Assembly: GCA_902635965.1 (NCBI GenBank)
Contig: CACPQA010000002.1
Coordinates: 111,049-175,048 of the forward strand
Origin: an uncultured Bacteroidota bacterium
GTDB taxonomy: Bacteria; Bacteroidota; Bacteroidia; Flavobacteriales; Flavobacteriaceae
Direction of reading: 5' to 3'
Length of the DNA: 64,000 nt
The position numbers were made by a program, and so were the translations under genes. Below the pieces are notes generated by a model. The model made no database searches, was not told where the DNA came from, and worked only from the letters and a program-made list of their open reading frames with translations. Below are positions 50,997 through 59,383 of the stretch, one piece after another. Each line of letters begins with the position of its first letter. Within the stretch, counting starts at the first letter, position 1.

Positions 50997-51662
50997 TTAT
51001 TTTCTAAAATGCCAAATTTCGTGCAATGCACCACCTTTACTATTTAATCCTTTGTGATACCAATCTTCTCCTATACGATCGTATTCAAAAGGTAATATTA
51101 AACCAACCTTGTTATTGTCCCTAGAAAAGAATTGAATTTTTTCGGTATATCCTCCTTTTTGAGGATTATTTTCGTATTCAGTGTTATAGCTTCCTCCACC
51201 AGAGCCAAAAAAACGAAAATTGGATGTGTCAAAGGCTATCCATTGAAAAAACCCATCAATTAAAATTTTCATTGTTTTTCTTGAACGGTTTAAATCTCTT
51301 CTTTTTTCTCCTTCATCCGTTACTCTTCCTGCCATCAGCCATTTCCCTTGAAGCTTTTGTTTTGGTGAAGAAACTTTTTTCCATTTTTTGGTATTGGTAT
51401 ATAGCATTTTCTTAATGCTGTCATTTTTAAAATTGGAATTGAATTCAAAATCAACATCCAAGTTTTTTTTACCAGAGTAAAACCCTCCTCTTGTAAATTT
51501 AAATTCTCCAGTTGAGGTATTAAATACCGTTTCCACCACGTAGGTTTTATCTTTTATAATTCGGTGTGTATCTGTCTGAACTGCGAATTCATATACCTGC
51601 CCGTTTAAATTTGAAAAAGTTAGTATGATTATTATTAAAGTTTTATTGTATGCTTTTTTCAT
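50997..51662 (-). CDS. Secreted protein of unknown function, beta-rich
   Basis: A 221-residue protein with a signal peptide (hydrophobic 8-18, cut near LNGQ). The mature part alternates short hydrophobic strands with polar turns and contains LQGKWLMAGRVTDEGEKRRD, which resembles the GxW start of lipocalin-like proteins. No enzyme motif is seen. It is convergent with the DUF5916 gene and divergent from the His-rich secreted protein gene. I do not recognise the family. Confidence 0.6.
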   Translation of the reverse strand: MKKAYNKTLIIIILTFSNLNGQVYEFAVQTDTHRIIKDKTYVVETVFNTSTGEFKFTRGGFYSGKKNLDVDFEFNSNFKNDSIKKMLYTNTKKWKKVSSPKQKLQGKWLMAGRVTDEGEKRRDLNRSRKTMKILIDGFFQWIAFDTSNFRFFGSGGGSYNTEYENNPQKGGYTEKIQFFSRDNNKVGLILPFEYDRIGEDWYHKGLNSKGGALHEIWHFRK

Positions 51663-51713
51663 TTTTTTAAGATATTAAAGATAAATTAATAAAAAAAACA
51701 GTGATTTATTATT

Positions 51714-51721
51714 TATCTTTG
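51714..51721 (+). promoter_or_regulatory. -7 box for the metal-handling gene group
   Basis: TATCTTTG is a full match to TAnnTTTG, 15 nt before the ATG at 51737. It shows that the longer reading from 51701 would start upstream of the transcript. Confidence 0.55.
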
Positions 51722-51736
51722 CGGTTTATAAAAAAA

Positions 51737-52060
51737 ATGAATAGGTCGGCAACCTCACTTTTTCTTGTTTTTCTTTTGCTACTACCTAATCTGGTCCAAG
51801 CATTTCATGTTATAGAAGAACATGCAGATGAATATTTTTGCACGGAGAAAAGTACCCACATACACGAAGAAAAAAACAAGTGTATTCTTGAATATACATT
51901 TACTAATCCTTTTGTCGACACTTACAAAAAAATTAATTTTCAAGTTGAACATCAAATATTACTTGAAAATACACTTTACAAGGACCAGTTTTTATTAAAA
52001 AAATTTATTACAGGTAAAAATTTGAGAGCCCCACCTTATATCTCACTTTTCTCTCAATAA
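51737..52060 (+). CDS. Small secreted His/Cys-containing protein
   Basis: A 107-residue protein starting MNRSATSLFLVFLLLLPNLVQ, a signal peptide. The following mature N-terminus is rich in possible metal ligands: FHVIEEHADEYFC and STHIHEEKNKC, with four His and two Cys in about 30 residues. The rest is polar without known motifs. It precedes a lipoprotein and a TonB receptor gene on the same strand, as in flavobacterial putative metal-uptake loci. A periplasmic metal-binding role is plausible but unproven. Confidence 0.65.
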   Translation: MNRSATSLFLVFLLLLPNLVQAFHVIEEHADEYFCTEKSTHIHEEKNKCILEYTFTNPFVDTYKKINFQVEHQILLENTLYKDQFLLKKFITGKNLRAPPYISLFSQ

Positions 52061-52100
52061 ACCATAACCCTTTAATAACAAATAATAAAAATTTAATAAA

Positions 52101-52667
52101 ATGATAAACGAACTTAAAAAAGCATATGCGCAATATGCATTAAAAATATTTTTTACATTACTTGCTTCAACTGTTATATATAGCTGTAGCAAAAGTGATG
52201 ATGACCCTGAAGAGGTGAACGAACAAGAAGTAATAAACCGAGTTAGTATTGTTCTCTCTGACGGATCTACCACTCAAACTGTAACTTGGAACGAAGGTTC
52301 TACGCCGCCGGCAATTACCCTTGATGTTGATAAAACCTATACTGCAAGCATTTACTTTTATGACGCTTCAAACCCAACAGATGTTGAAGATATAACTGAA
52401 GAGGTAATCGAGGAAGTTGATGAACATTATGTCTTATGGGAGATAGCAGGGCTATCTGACTTTTTGATCACTTCGGCCCCAACCGATTATGCTGGTTCAG
52501 ATGGCATTCCAATAAATTTAGTTACAGAGTGGGCCACTGGAGGTGCAGATTCTGGAAATATAAAAGTTACTTTAATACACGAGCCAGCCAACAAGACAGG
52601 AACAACTAGGTCTTCTATTGGTGGTGAAACGGATATAGAACTCACATTTCCAACAACGGTTCAGTAA
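52101..52667 (+). CDS. Lipoprotein preceding a TonB receptor
   Basis: A 188-residue lipoprotein. The signal ends with TVIYSCSKSDDD (Cys at 30), and the acid-rich stretch after it is typical of exported flavobacterial surface lipoproteins. The mature domain is beta-rich (VIYSC to ELTFPTTVQ) and contains EDITEEVIEEVDEHYVLWEIAG, acidic with one His. I do not recognise a family. It lies 79 nt before the TonB receptor gene, so it may serve as a surface partner of that receptor. Confidence 0.7.
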   Translation: MINELKKAYAQYALKIFFTLLASTVIYSCSKSDDDPEEVNEQEVINRVSIVLSDGSTTQTVTWNEGSTPPAITLDVDKTYTASIYFYDASNPTDVEDITEEVIEEVDEHYVLWEIAGLSDFLITSAPTDYAGSDGIPINLVTEWATGGADSGNIKVTLIHEPANKTGTTRSSIGGETDIELTFPTTVQ

Positions 52668-52746
52668 AAATTACCACTGAAGTTATTGGTATCCTGTTAA
52701 ATTTGAAAAAACTGGTCCTTTTTTCCAATTTAAAAATTAACATAAG

Positions 52747-55146
52747 ATGAAATATTTACTTATAATAATTTCATTTTTTGTGTCCTTTTTTTTGTCTTCA
52801 CAGGATTGTGGCTACACTTTTTATGGAGAAGTAATTGATCTTCATTTAAACGAAGGTCTTAATGGGGCAAAAATTATAATTGACAACGAAAATGAGGTTA
52901 TTTCTAATCAAAAAGGAGTATTTATAATTGATGGAATTTGTAAAGGTGAACATACTTTAGTGATAAGTCACCCAAATTGTAAAGAAATCAAAGTCAATAT
53001 CGATATTCCCAATTCGAGCACCAAAAAAATTTACCTAGAACACCACATTACTGAATTAGAGGAAATCATAGTTTCAACTAATTCAAACAGTAAGGAAAGT
53101 GTAACCTCAATAGAGGATGTAATTGATAGGCAAAAAATATTTGACTTCAAGTCAAAAAACTTCGGGGAAGTTCTGGAGCAACTTTCAGGAGTATCTTCAT
53201 ATAAAATGGGGAATTCAATTGTTAAACCTTTACTTCATGGGGTTACAGGCAGTAGAGTTGGGATAATAAAAAATGGAATCCGTTTGCAGGATAATGAATG
53301 GGGCGCGGACCATGCACCAAGTTTAGATTTGTCTAGCATTGAAACCATTCAATTGATTAAAGGAGCTGGAGCGCTTAAATATGCAGGAGATGCAGTTGGA
53401 GGAATAATCAAAACAAATTTTAGCAGAAGTTTATTGATGGACTCCCTGTATGGATATGGAAGTATTGGATACACAGACAATGGAAGGGGTAACTATGTGA
53501 TTTCAAAAATTAGCAAATCCTTTTCAAGTGGTTTAAATTACGGAGGGACCATTTCTTTAAAATCCAATGGAGACTATAACAGTCCAGATTACTCTTTATC
53601 AAATAGTGCTGGAAAAAAAATTGCCTCCATACTGTTTTTTTCAAAAAATAGAATAACAAAAGAATGGGGGATAAGATATAGTTTTTTTAGACAAGACATT
53701 GGGATATTAAAATCAGCTCACGTTGGAAGTTTAGGAGATTTAGCAAGGTCTGTTAAATCAGATATACCACTAACAATTTATCCTTATTCGAGAGAGATTG
53801 ACAATCCGAAACAGGAAAATGAACACCATACGCTTTCACTATATTATAAAAGTAGAGGTCTGCGGAATTTAAAATGGGACCTGAATTATTCTTATCAATC
53901 AAACAGTAGAAAAGAATATGATTTAAGAAGAGGTGAATTTAGAGACATAGAGTCGTTAAATATTCTACTTCAAACCCATGATCTACTTTTTGATACATTT
54001 TTTTCATCCAATGAGAGGTTTGTTTTAAAAAGTGGGCTATCATTACAATTTCAAGACAATTTTTCTAATCCAAGAACAGGAATTAGAAGATTAATACCAG
54101 ACCATAACAGATACAAACTAGGAGTTTACGGGATTACTGAATTCAATTACTCGGATGATTTTAAATTAGAATTTGGATCACGAATAGATCTTGACAGAAT
54201 AAATGCAAAAAAATACTATTGGCGAGATGATTGGGATAATAATAATTATGGTGATGACTATGCGTCCACGATAATTAGAGTTACTGAATCTGGGAAAATT
54301 TTATCAAACCAGATTCGTTCTTTCTCTAACTTTTCATCATCTTTTGGAGCTAAGAAAATCTTCAAAAATGAAACAAGCGCAGCTATTAATTTGGCTTATT
54401 CGTCAAGATCACCTAATCCTGCAGAATTATTTAGTGATGGTCTTCACCACGCTTTGGCAACTATTGAAACTGGGAATTTAAGATTGGTCCCAGAGAAATC
54501 CTTAAAAACTCTGATTTCAGTTGAAAACAACTACAGCAAGGTTAAATATACCCTTACATTTTATAATTCAAACATTAAAGATTTTATAATTCTTCAGCCT
54601 TCAGAAGATGGGTTTGATTTAACAAGAAGAGGCGCATTTCTAAAAAGAGATTATAGGCAAATATCTAGAGTGGTAATGAGAGGGATTGATCTAGACATTG
54701 GGTTTGATATTTTAAAAAATTTAAAGTTTAACACTTCAGGTTCTTACTTGAGAGCTTTTGAAAAAAACAATACTCCTTTAGTAGATATGCCACCTTTTAA
54801 TTTGAGAAATCAGATAGAGTTTTCAGTATTTAAAAAATCACCTGTTTTTGTTCGAATAAGTAGCGAATATGTTGCTCAGCAGAATCATTATCCCGATTTA
54901 AATTTTAATTATGACTTTTTGGAAAATGGCGTAATTTACAGTGACCTTGTTGATGTAAGTACTCCTCCAAGTTCTTATAATCTTTGGAATATAGAAATAA
55001 AGAAAAATTTTCTTCAAAAATTCGAGACAAGATTATATATTGAAAATGTTTTGAATACTGAATACAGAAACTATTTAAATAGACTTAGGTTTTTTGCTTC
55101 AGAACCTGGAAGGCTTATTGGTATAGAATTAAGCTATAGATTTTAA
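52747..55146 (+). CDS. TonB-dependent receptor, probable metal type
   Basis: A 799-residue outer-membrane receptor. A signal peptide ends at LSSQ (19), followed by a CarboxypepD_reg-like domain (CGYTFYGEVIDLHLNEGL). The plug has KPLLHGVTGSRVGIIKNGIR and then NEWGADHAPSLDLSS. This HG...NG.R....WG.DHAP pattern is seen in receptors of the ZnuD-like type that take up zinc or other metals. The rest is a beta-barrel ending GIELSYRF. The substrate cannot be fixed by eye; the His-rich and HMA proteins nearby support a metal. Confidence 0.85.
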   Translation: MKYLLIIISFFVSFFLSSQDCGYTFYGEVIDLHLNEGLNGAKIIIDNENEVISNQKGVFIIDGICKGEHTLVISHPNCKEIKVNIDIPNSSTKKIYLEHHITELEEIIVSTNSNSKESVTSIEDVIDRQKIFDFKSKNFGEVLEQLSGVSSYKMGNSIVKPLLHGVTGSRVGIIKNGIRLQDNEWGADHAPSLDLSSIETIQLIKGAGALKYAGDAVGGIIKTNFSRSLLMDSLYGYGSIGYTDNGRGNYVISKISKSFSSGLNYGGTISLKSNGDYNSPDYSLSNSAGKKIASILFFSKNRITKEWGIRYSFFRQDIGILKSAHVGSLGDLARSVKSDIPLTIYPYSREIDNPKQENEHHTLSLYYKSRGLRNLKWDLNYSYQSNSRKEYDLRRGEFRDIESLNILLQTHDLLFDTFFSSNERFVLKSGLSLQFQDNFSNPRTGIRRLIPDHNRYKLGVYGITEFNYSDDFKLEFGSRIDLDRINAKKYYWRDDWDNNNYGDDYASTIIRVTESGKILSNQIRSFSNFSSSFGAKKIFKNETSAAINLAYSSRSPNPAELFSDGLHHALATIETGNLRLVPEKSLKTLISVENNYSKVKYTLTFYNSNIKDFIILQPSEDGFDLTRRGAFLKRDYRQISRVVMRGIDLDIGFDILKNLKFNTSGSYLRAFEKNNTPLVDMPPFNLRNQIEFSVFKKSPVFVRISSEYVAQQNHYPDLNFNYDFLENGVIYSDLVDVSTPPSSYNLWNIEIKKNFLQKFETRLYIENVLNTEYRNYLNRLRFFASEPGRLIGIELSYRF

Positions 55147-55148
55147 TT

Positions 55149-55313
55149 ATGTCTTTGTATGTCTATCTAGCTATAGGGGTTTTATTAGGCGCTGCTGGAT
55201 CTTATATTGCCGAAAAAAGAGGAAGAAGTCATATCGAAGGTTTCGCTTTGGGGTTTTTGCTAGGTTTCATTGGCCTTTTAATCGAATCCATTTTGCCAAA
55301 AAAAAACAATTAG
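55149..55313 (+). CDS. 54-residue small membrane protein
   Basis: An ORF from ATG 55149 to TAG 55311-55313, 2 nt after the TonB receptor stop. It encodes 54 residues with two hydrophobic segments: LYVYLAIGVLLGAAGSYIA and GFALGFLLGFIGLLIESIL. A basic loop (EKRGRSH) separates them, and the tail is KKNN. Such Gly-rich two-helix proteins are common and usually uncharacterised. Its stop overlaps the 3' end of the convergent PepSY gene by 4 nt. Confidence 0.65.
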   Translation: MSLYVYLAIGVLLGAAGSYIAEKRGRSHIEGFALGFLLGFIGLLIESILPKKNN

Positions 55314-56011
55314 TTTTTTTTAAAGAACCTCATCAATTTTGGAGTTGTAACAAATGCTAAAGTAAATCCACTTAAAACTGTAATCAAGCCTAACAATGAA
55401 AACGCCCTTAAGGTTATGGTATTGAAATTATCTCTCCCCTCGTAGTCCATGGTGTGAGTCATCCATAAAAAATCAAACCATCTCCAACTCCTGTGTCTGA
55501 CAGACTGAAATTTGGCATCTGATATAGATACATAGGCTTTTAAATTGTCATCTGACTTATATGATATAACATATGCAGGTAAAAGCTTTTTTCTGTATTC
55601 GTGGTGTTTACCCACTTCTGAAATTTTTTCTATGGACTTAACTTCTAGCCCTTTTTTCATGTGTTTTTCTGCAATATATAATGCCTCAGCTTCCGAGAGC
55701 TCATTTTTCTTTTCACCGTTTACAGCATTGAAAAGCCACTTCTTATTTACAAAATAATAAGGTCTTTTATTTATATCTCTAATTTCTAAGGTGTTTATAG
55801 CTTCCTTGACATTAATTTGCGAAGGACTAATTAAATTCTCAAAAGATAACGGCTCATATTCAAGATTTTTATAGTGATCCCCATGAATTTCATCAAGATT
55901 AGTCCAACTAAAATAGAGACCACTAATTGTCCAAAACAAAAATTGAATTCCTAAGAAAATACCCAAATATCTGTGAGCTTTTCGAATCCTAAGCGATATT
56001 TTCCTTTTCAT
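55310..56011 (-). CDS. PepSY-domain membrane protein
   Basis: A 233-residue protein with one membrane helix at about 15-35 (GIFLGIQFLFWTISGLYFSW). A periplasmic PepSY-type domain follows (EAEALYIAEKHMKKGLEVKS, then LLPAYVISYKSDDNLKAYVSI with a following PepSY-like second half). A C-terminal helix lies at about 205-228 (LLGLITVLSGFTLAFV). The N-terminal helix resembles PepSY-TM reductases linked to metal or iron uptake. It overlaps the HMA-MauE gene start by 4 nt (ATGA), so the pair is coupled. Confidence 0.82.
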   Translation of the reverse strand: MKRKISLRIRKAHRYLGIFLGIQFLFWTISGLYFSWTNLDEIHGDHYKNLEYEPLSFENLISPSQINVKEAINTLEIRDINKRPYYFVNKKWLFNAVNGEKKNELSEAEALYIAEKHMKKGLEVKSIEKISEVGKHHEYRKKLLPAYVISYKSDDNLKAYVSISDAKFQSVRHRSWRWFDFLWMTHTMDYEGRDNFNTITLRAFSLLGLITVLSGFTLAFVTTPKLMRFFKKN

Positions 56012-56757
56012 AATATTGTAGAGTTATAAAGCATAAAAATAGACATAAATATCATTATTACATTTTCTATTAAAGTTGCTTCTGTCATGGGTAACTTTAA
56101 TACTGATCCAAGACAAGCACATTGGATAGATTTTTTTGAAATAAGAATCTTAATTACACCAATAGTAGTTAATCCAAGAACAAAAATGGAAAGGATCAAT
56201 GCACTAAAGACTTCGATTTTCATTAAAAACATTACACCGAGTATCGTTTCAACAAAAGGATATAAGATCCCGTAAAAAGACGCTTTTTTGGCCAATGGGT
56301 CATACATTCTAAATGATTTACTAAAGCCTTCTAGATCAAGCATTTTAAAAAAGCTGAAACAAATAAAAAAAAGCCCCATAAAATCCAACATAAATTCATT
56401 TAAGTTCCAGTTTTGATAGTTTATTAGCAGACTAGAGGAAGTGATATAAAACAGAATTAAAAAAAGTGGTTTTAGCTGCTTTAGTTTGGATTCTTTATTT
56501 GTTAGATCTCGACTGATTTCACTAGTGTTTTTAGGTTGAGGTATTTCTTGATTGATAATATATTTTTTAGGAATTGCATTTTGTAATGAATTTAAACTAA
56601 CATCTTTTTTTAAACTCAGCGTTAGTTCGCCAAGTCTAATATCAGCATTGGAACTTCTAACTTGATCTAAAAGATTTAAGCTGTTTTCAACCGATGCCTT
56701 ACAACCATTACAAGTCATCCCTGAAATTTTATATCTTCTTTTAATTTTGTTCAGCAT
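56008..56757 (-). CDS. HMA domain fused to a MauE/DoxX-like membrane protein
   Basis: A 249-residue protein. Residues 8-70 form an HMA domain with the metal motif GMTCNGC (Cys16 and Cys19) that binds Cu+, Zn2+ or Hg2+ in related proteins. Residues 95-245 form four membrane helices with a MauE/DoxX-like core; the loop SIQCACLGSVLKLP has a vicinal cysteine pattern of redox-active MauE-type proteins. The fusion fits metal binding linked to membrane redox chemistry. It is encoded between ABA4-like and PepSY genes with start and stop overlaps on both sides. Confidence 0.82.
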   Translation of the reverse strand: MLNKIKRRYKISGMTCNGCKASVENSLNLLDQVRSSNADIRLGELTLSLKKDVSLNSLQNAIPKKYIINQEIPQPKNTSEISRDLTNKESKLKQLKPLFLILFYITSSSLLINYQNWNLNEFMLDFMGLFFICFSFFKMLDLEGFSKSFRMYDPLAKKASFYGILYPFVETILGVMFLMKIEVFSALILSIFVLGLTTIGVIKILISKKSIQCACLGSVLKLPMTEATLIENVIMIFMSIFMLYNSTIL

Positions 56758-57190
56758 CTTTTAAAATAAATCTCCTGTAAAATAATCTTAAAATTAAAAA
56801 AAGTAACAGCCCAAATGGACCCGCAAAAAGAGTAAAAATTAAAGGTAAAATAAAAACAAAGTAGGGAATTCCTTTTTTAATTGAGTGATTTACTATCCAA
56901 CATCCAACAAAATAGTCAAACGCTAAATAATGGATCCATCCTGCAGCAGCAGACTCCTCTGTAGAGTTTTTAAATAGATCAAGTATTCCTCCAAGGGATG
57001 AAAAGTCAGCAGAAAAGAGGCCCTTTGTTTGAGATAAAAAGTAAACATAGAAGAAGCACAAAATAAAGGGGACAAAAAGGCCATCTACTAGTTTTTTGGT
57101 AAATTTTGAAAATGGGAATACAAATAAAGGTACCCATCCTAAAAGTACAAGTAGATTAATAATGTTAAAAATATTTTCAGTTGTTATCAT
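56741..57190 (-). CDS. ABA4-like family membrane protein (DUF4281)
   Basis: A 149-residue protein with four membrane helices and conserved polar residues HYLAFDYFVGCWIVNHS (His and Asp in the third segment) plus FAGPFGLLLFLILR near the C-terminus. These match the ABA4-like family (DUF4281), related to plant neoxanthin-synthesis proteins. The bacterial role is unknown. It is the first gene of a tight group with HMA-MauE and PepSY. Upstream is a terminator hairpin at 57221-57244 preceded by a micro-ORF, so expression may be attenuated. Confidence 0.78.
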   Translation of the reverse strand: MITTENIFNIINLLVLLGWVPLFVFPFSKFTKKLVDGLFVPFILCFFYVYFLSQTKGLFSADFSSLGGILDLFKNSTEESAAAGWIHYLAFDYFVGCWIVNHSIKKGIPYFVFILPLIFTLFAGPFGLLLFLILRLFYRRFILKDAEQN

Positions 57191-57220
57191 TATTTATAAA
57201 ATTAAAAATATTTAAAAGAA

Positions 57221-57244
57221 AAAGCAGGCCCATCGACCTGCTTT
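57221..57244 (-). terminator. Intrinsic terminator between the micro-ORF and the ABA4-like gene
   Basis: On the minus strand AAAGCAGG and CCTGCTTT form an 8-bp stem with an 8-nt loop, followed by TTCTTTT. It lies only about 30 nt before the ABA4-like ATG, so it either ends a separate small transcript or works as an attenuator. Confidence 0.8.
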
Positions 57245-57266
57245 GTAATCATTGTAAGAGGGAATG

Positions 57267-57326
57267 CTAAATAACTAAAAAAGCGTCGTTTAGTCCATTC
57301 CAACTTAAATATTTTGTATTAGACAT
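57267..57326 (-). CDS. 19-residue micro-ORF with a strong Shine-Dalgarno site
   Basis: The minus strand from ATG 57326 to TAG 57267 encodes 19 residues (MSNTKYLSWNGLNDAFLVI). It is preceded by AGGAGGTG (57331-57338) at a good distance, which is unusual because most genes in Bacteroidota lack such sites. The terminator follows 22 nt after the stop. The arrangement resembles a leader peptide with attenuator upstream of the ABA4-like/HMA-MauE/PepSY group, or a stand-alone small transcript. I do not know a homologue. Confidence 0.55.
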   Translation of the reverse strand: MSNTKYLSWNGLNDAFLVI

Positions 57327-57436
57327 ATGACACCTCCTTTATGATTAAATTTATAATAGCTGTTGTCCAGCTCTAACTACTCATGTATAAAATTATAAAA
57401 ATTTCCCTCATCTATTTAAAAAAAAACTGTTAAAAA

Positions 57437-58705
57437 TTATTTAACAATTTTTTTAAGTGTAAGTCCTTGAACTAGTATTGTAAATAAAACGACCGCATAT
57501 GTAAGAAAAAGAATTAACGACTTTCCTTCTCCGATTGAGTCTGGAAGATTCAATGCAAGAGCAATGCTAAGTCCTCCTCTGAGCCCACCCCAACTAATTA
57601 TCAGAGCAGTGTTTTTTTCAAACTTATTTTTAATAGATAGTAATTTAATTGCTGCAGACACTCCAAACATCCTAGAAAGGACAACAACAGAAACCATTAT
57701 TATTGAAATCAAAATAAAAGAAGATTGAAAGTCCTTAAAAACAGCCAATATTTCAAGGCCAATTAGTATGAAAAGAATGGCATTCAATGTTTCATCAAGT
57801 AAGTGCCAAAATTTATAAACGTAGTCTCCCATTGCTCTTTGAAGACCATCCTCATTTTTATCCGTATCAATGTTTTGATTTAAAAAAAGTCCCATAACTA
57901 CAACCCCTAATACAGCCGAAAAATGAAAATAATGGGAGATAATTGGTAGTAAAAGCACAAGTGATAATGTGACCAAAACTTCTAATTCCGTATGCTCATT
58001 CTCTATGTATTTTAAAAGTTTAAGTCCAAGAAAACCCATTAAAGCTCCTAGAGCAACACCTCCAACAACTTCAGTCAAAAAAAGTCCTCCCACGCTAGAA
58101 ATGGTTACATTCTCCACACCATCAATTTTTATATTTAGAAGTGTTAAAAAAACAACAACTCCAATTCCATCGTTGAAGAGCGACTCCCCTGCAATTCTAG
58201 TTTCAGTTATTGATGGGAGATTCATTTTTTTTACCATTGCTAACACAGCAATAGGATCTGTAGGAGCAATTAAAGCACCAAAAAGAAGACAATCAACATA
58301 GCTCAACCCCAATGAATTAAGTCCCAAAAACTCTTGTGAGACGAGCCAATGAAGTCCAGTACCTACAGCAAATGTTGAAAATACTACCCCAAAACTTGCG
58401 AGCAAAAGTATGGTCCATTTATCTTTAAGAAGCTCATGGACATTTACACTCATTGCTCCAGCAAAAAGAAGAAAAGGGAGCATTACATTGACCAACAATT
58501 CACTAAAATCAAATTCTTCTGTAATTTTAAGTACCACATTAAAAATGTTTGGAGAAATGATACCCACAAAAGTAATAATAATGGATAGGGAAAGAGCAAG
58601 GACCATTAGTCCGATTGTTTGAGGTAATTTTAATAATCTAATGTTTATTAACGAAAAGATTGATGCCAAACAAAGTAAAATTGTAGATAATTCTAAAACT
58701 CCCAA
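57437..58705 (-). CDS. Cation:proton antiporter (NhaP/CPA1 type)
   Basis: A 422-residue integral membrane protein with about twelve helices. Key CPA1 motifs are LPFLLFAGAMSVN, FGALIAPTDPIAVLAMV (ion-site region), AGESLFNDGIGVVVFL (the ND pair), and GGLRGGLSIALALNLP near the C-terminus. It exchanges Na+ or K+ against protons. It lacks the long cytoplasmic C-terminal domain of some NhaP proteins. The start is TTG at 58705, since no in-frame ATG lies nearby and the first helix begins right after it. Confidence 0.9.
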   Translation of the reverse strand: MGVLELSTILLCLASIFSLINIRLLKLPQTIGLMVLALSLSIIITFVGIISPNIFNVVLKITEEFDFSELLVNVMLPFLLFAGAMSVNVHELLKDKWTILLLASFGVVFSTFAVGTGLHWLVSQEFLGLNSLGLSYVDCLLFGALIAPTDPIAVLAMVKKMNLPSITETRIAGESLFNDGIGVVVFLTLLNIKIDGVENVTISSVGGLFLTEVVGGVALGALMGFLGLKLLKYIENEHTELEVLVTLSLVLLLPIISHYFHFSAVLGVVVMGLFLNQNIDTDKNEDGLQRAMGDYVYKFWHLLDETLNAILFILIGLEILAVFKDFQSSFILISIIMVSVVVLSRMFGVSAAIKLLSIKNKFEKNTALIISWGGLRGGLSIALALNLPDSIGEGKSLILFLTYAVVLFTILVQGLTLKKIVK

Positions 58706-58745
58706 AACATATTATTTTATTAAATATACGTAAATAAAAATTTCT

Positions 58746-59333
58746 TTACCTCTTGCTCAAAAATTTACCAATATATTTTCCAATCATATCAAATTCAATA
58801 TTTACAGTATCACCTTTTTGAATTTTTTTAAAATTGGTGTTATTGTAAGTGTAAGGTATTATTGCAACCGAAAAACTGTCTAATTCGGAGTTAACTACAG
58901 TCAAACTGACTCCATTTACTGCAATTGACCCTTTCTCTATTGTAATATTATTTGACTTACTATTGTGTTTAAATTCATAATACCAACTCCCATTAGCCTC
59001 AATAACATTTATACATTCCCCCGTTTGGTCAACATGTCCTTGAACATAATGACCATCTAATCTAGCATTATTTTTCATAGCCCTTTCAAGGTTAACCAAA
59101 GAGCCCACATTGAGATTACCAAGATTACTTTTTTCAAGTGTTTCTTTTATTGCGGTTACTTTGTAAATATCTTTGTTGATCGATATAACAGTAAGACAAA
59201 CGCCGTTGTGCGAAAGACTTTGATCTACCTTCAATTCATGACTTAATTTACTTTTAAAGTAAAGATTAAAATTCGCACCTTCTTTTTCAATTTTTTTTAA
59301 AATCCCCAAATCTTCTATAATACCTGTGAACAT
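58746..59333 (-). CDS. ribE: Riboflavin synthase alpha chain
   Basis: A 195-residue protein of usual length with two lumazine-binding repeats. The first begins MFTGIIEDLG and has LSHNGVCLTVI, and the second has LDGHYVQGHVDQTG with GVSLTVVNS. It joins two dimethylribityl-lumazines to make riboflavin. No RFN riboswitch is visible in the 50-nt gap to the divergent pdxA. The remaining riboflavin genes are not here. Confidence 0.96.
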   Translation of the reverse strand: MFTGIIEDLGILKKIEKEGANFNLYFKSKLSHELKVDQSLSHNGVCLTVISINKDIYKVTAIKETLEKSNLGNLNVGSLVNLERAMKNNARLDGHYVQGHVDQTGECINVIEANGSWYYEFKHNSKSNNITIEKGSIAVNGVSLTVVNSELDSFSVAIIPYTYNNTNFKKIQKGDTVNIEFDMIGKYIGKFLSKR

Positions 59334-59383
59334 AATTGCTGTATTGATTAAATTTGAACTTAAAATTAATTAAATAAATAGAA

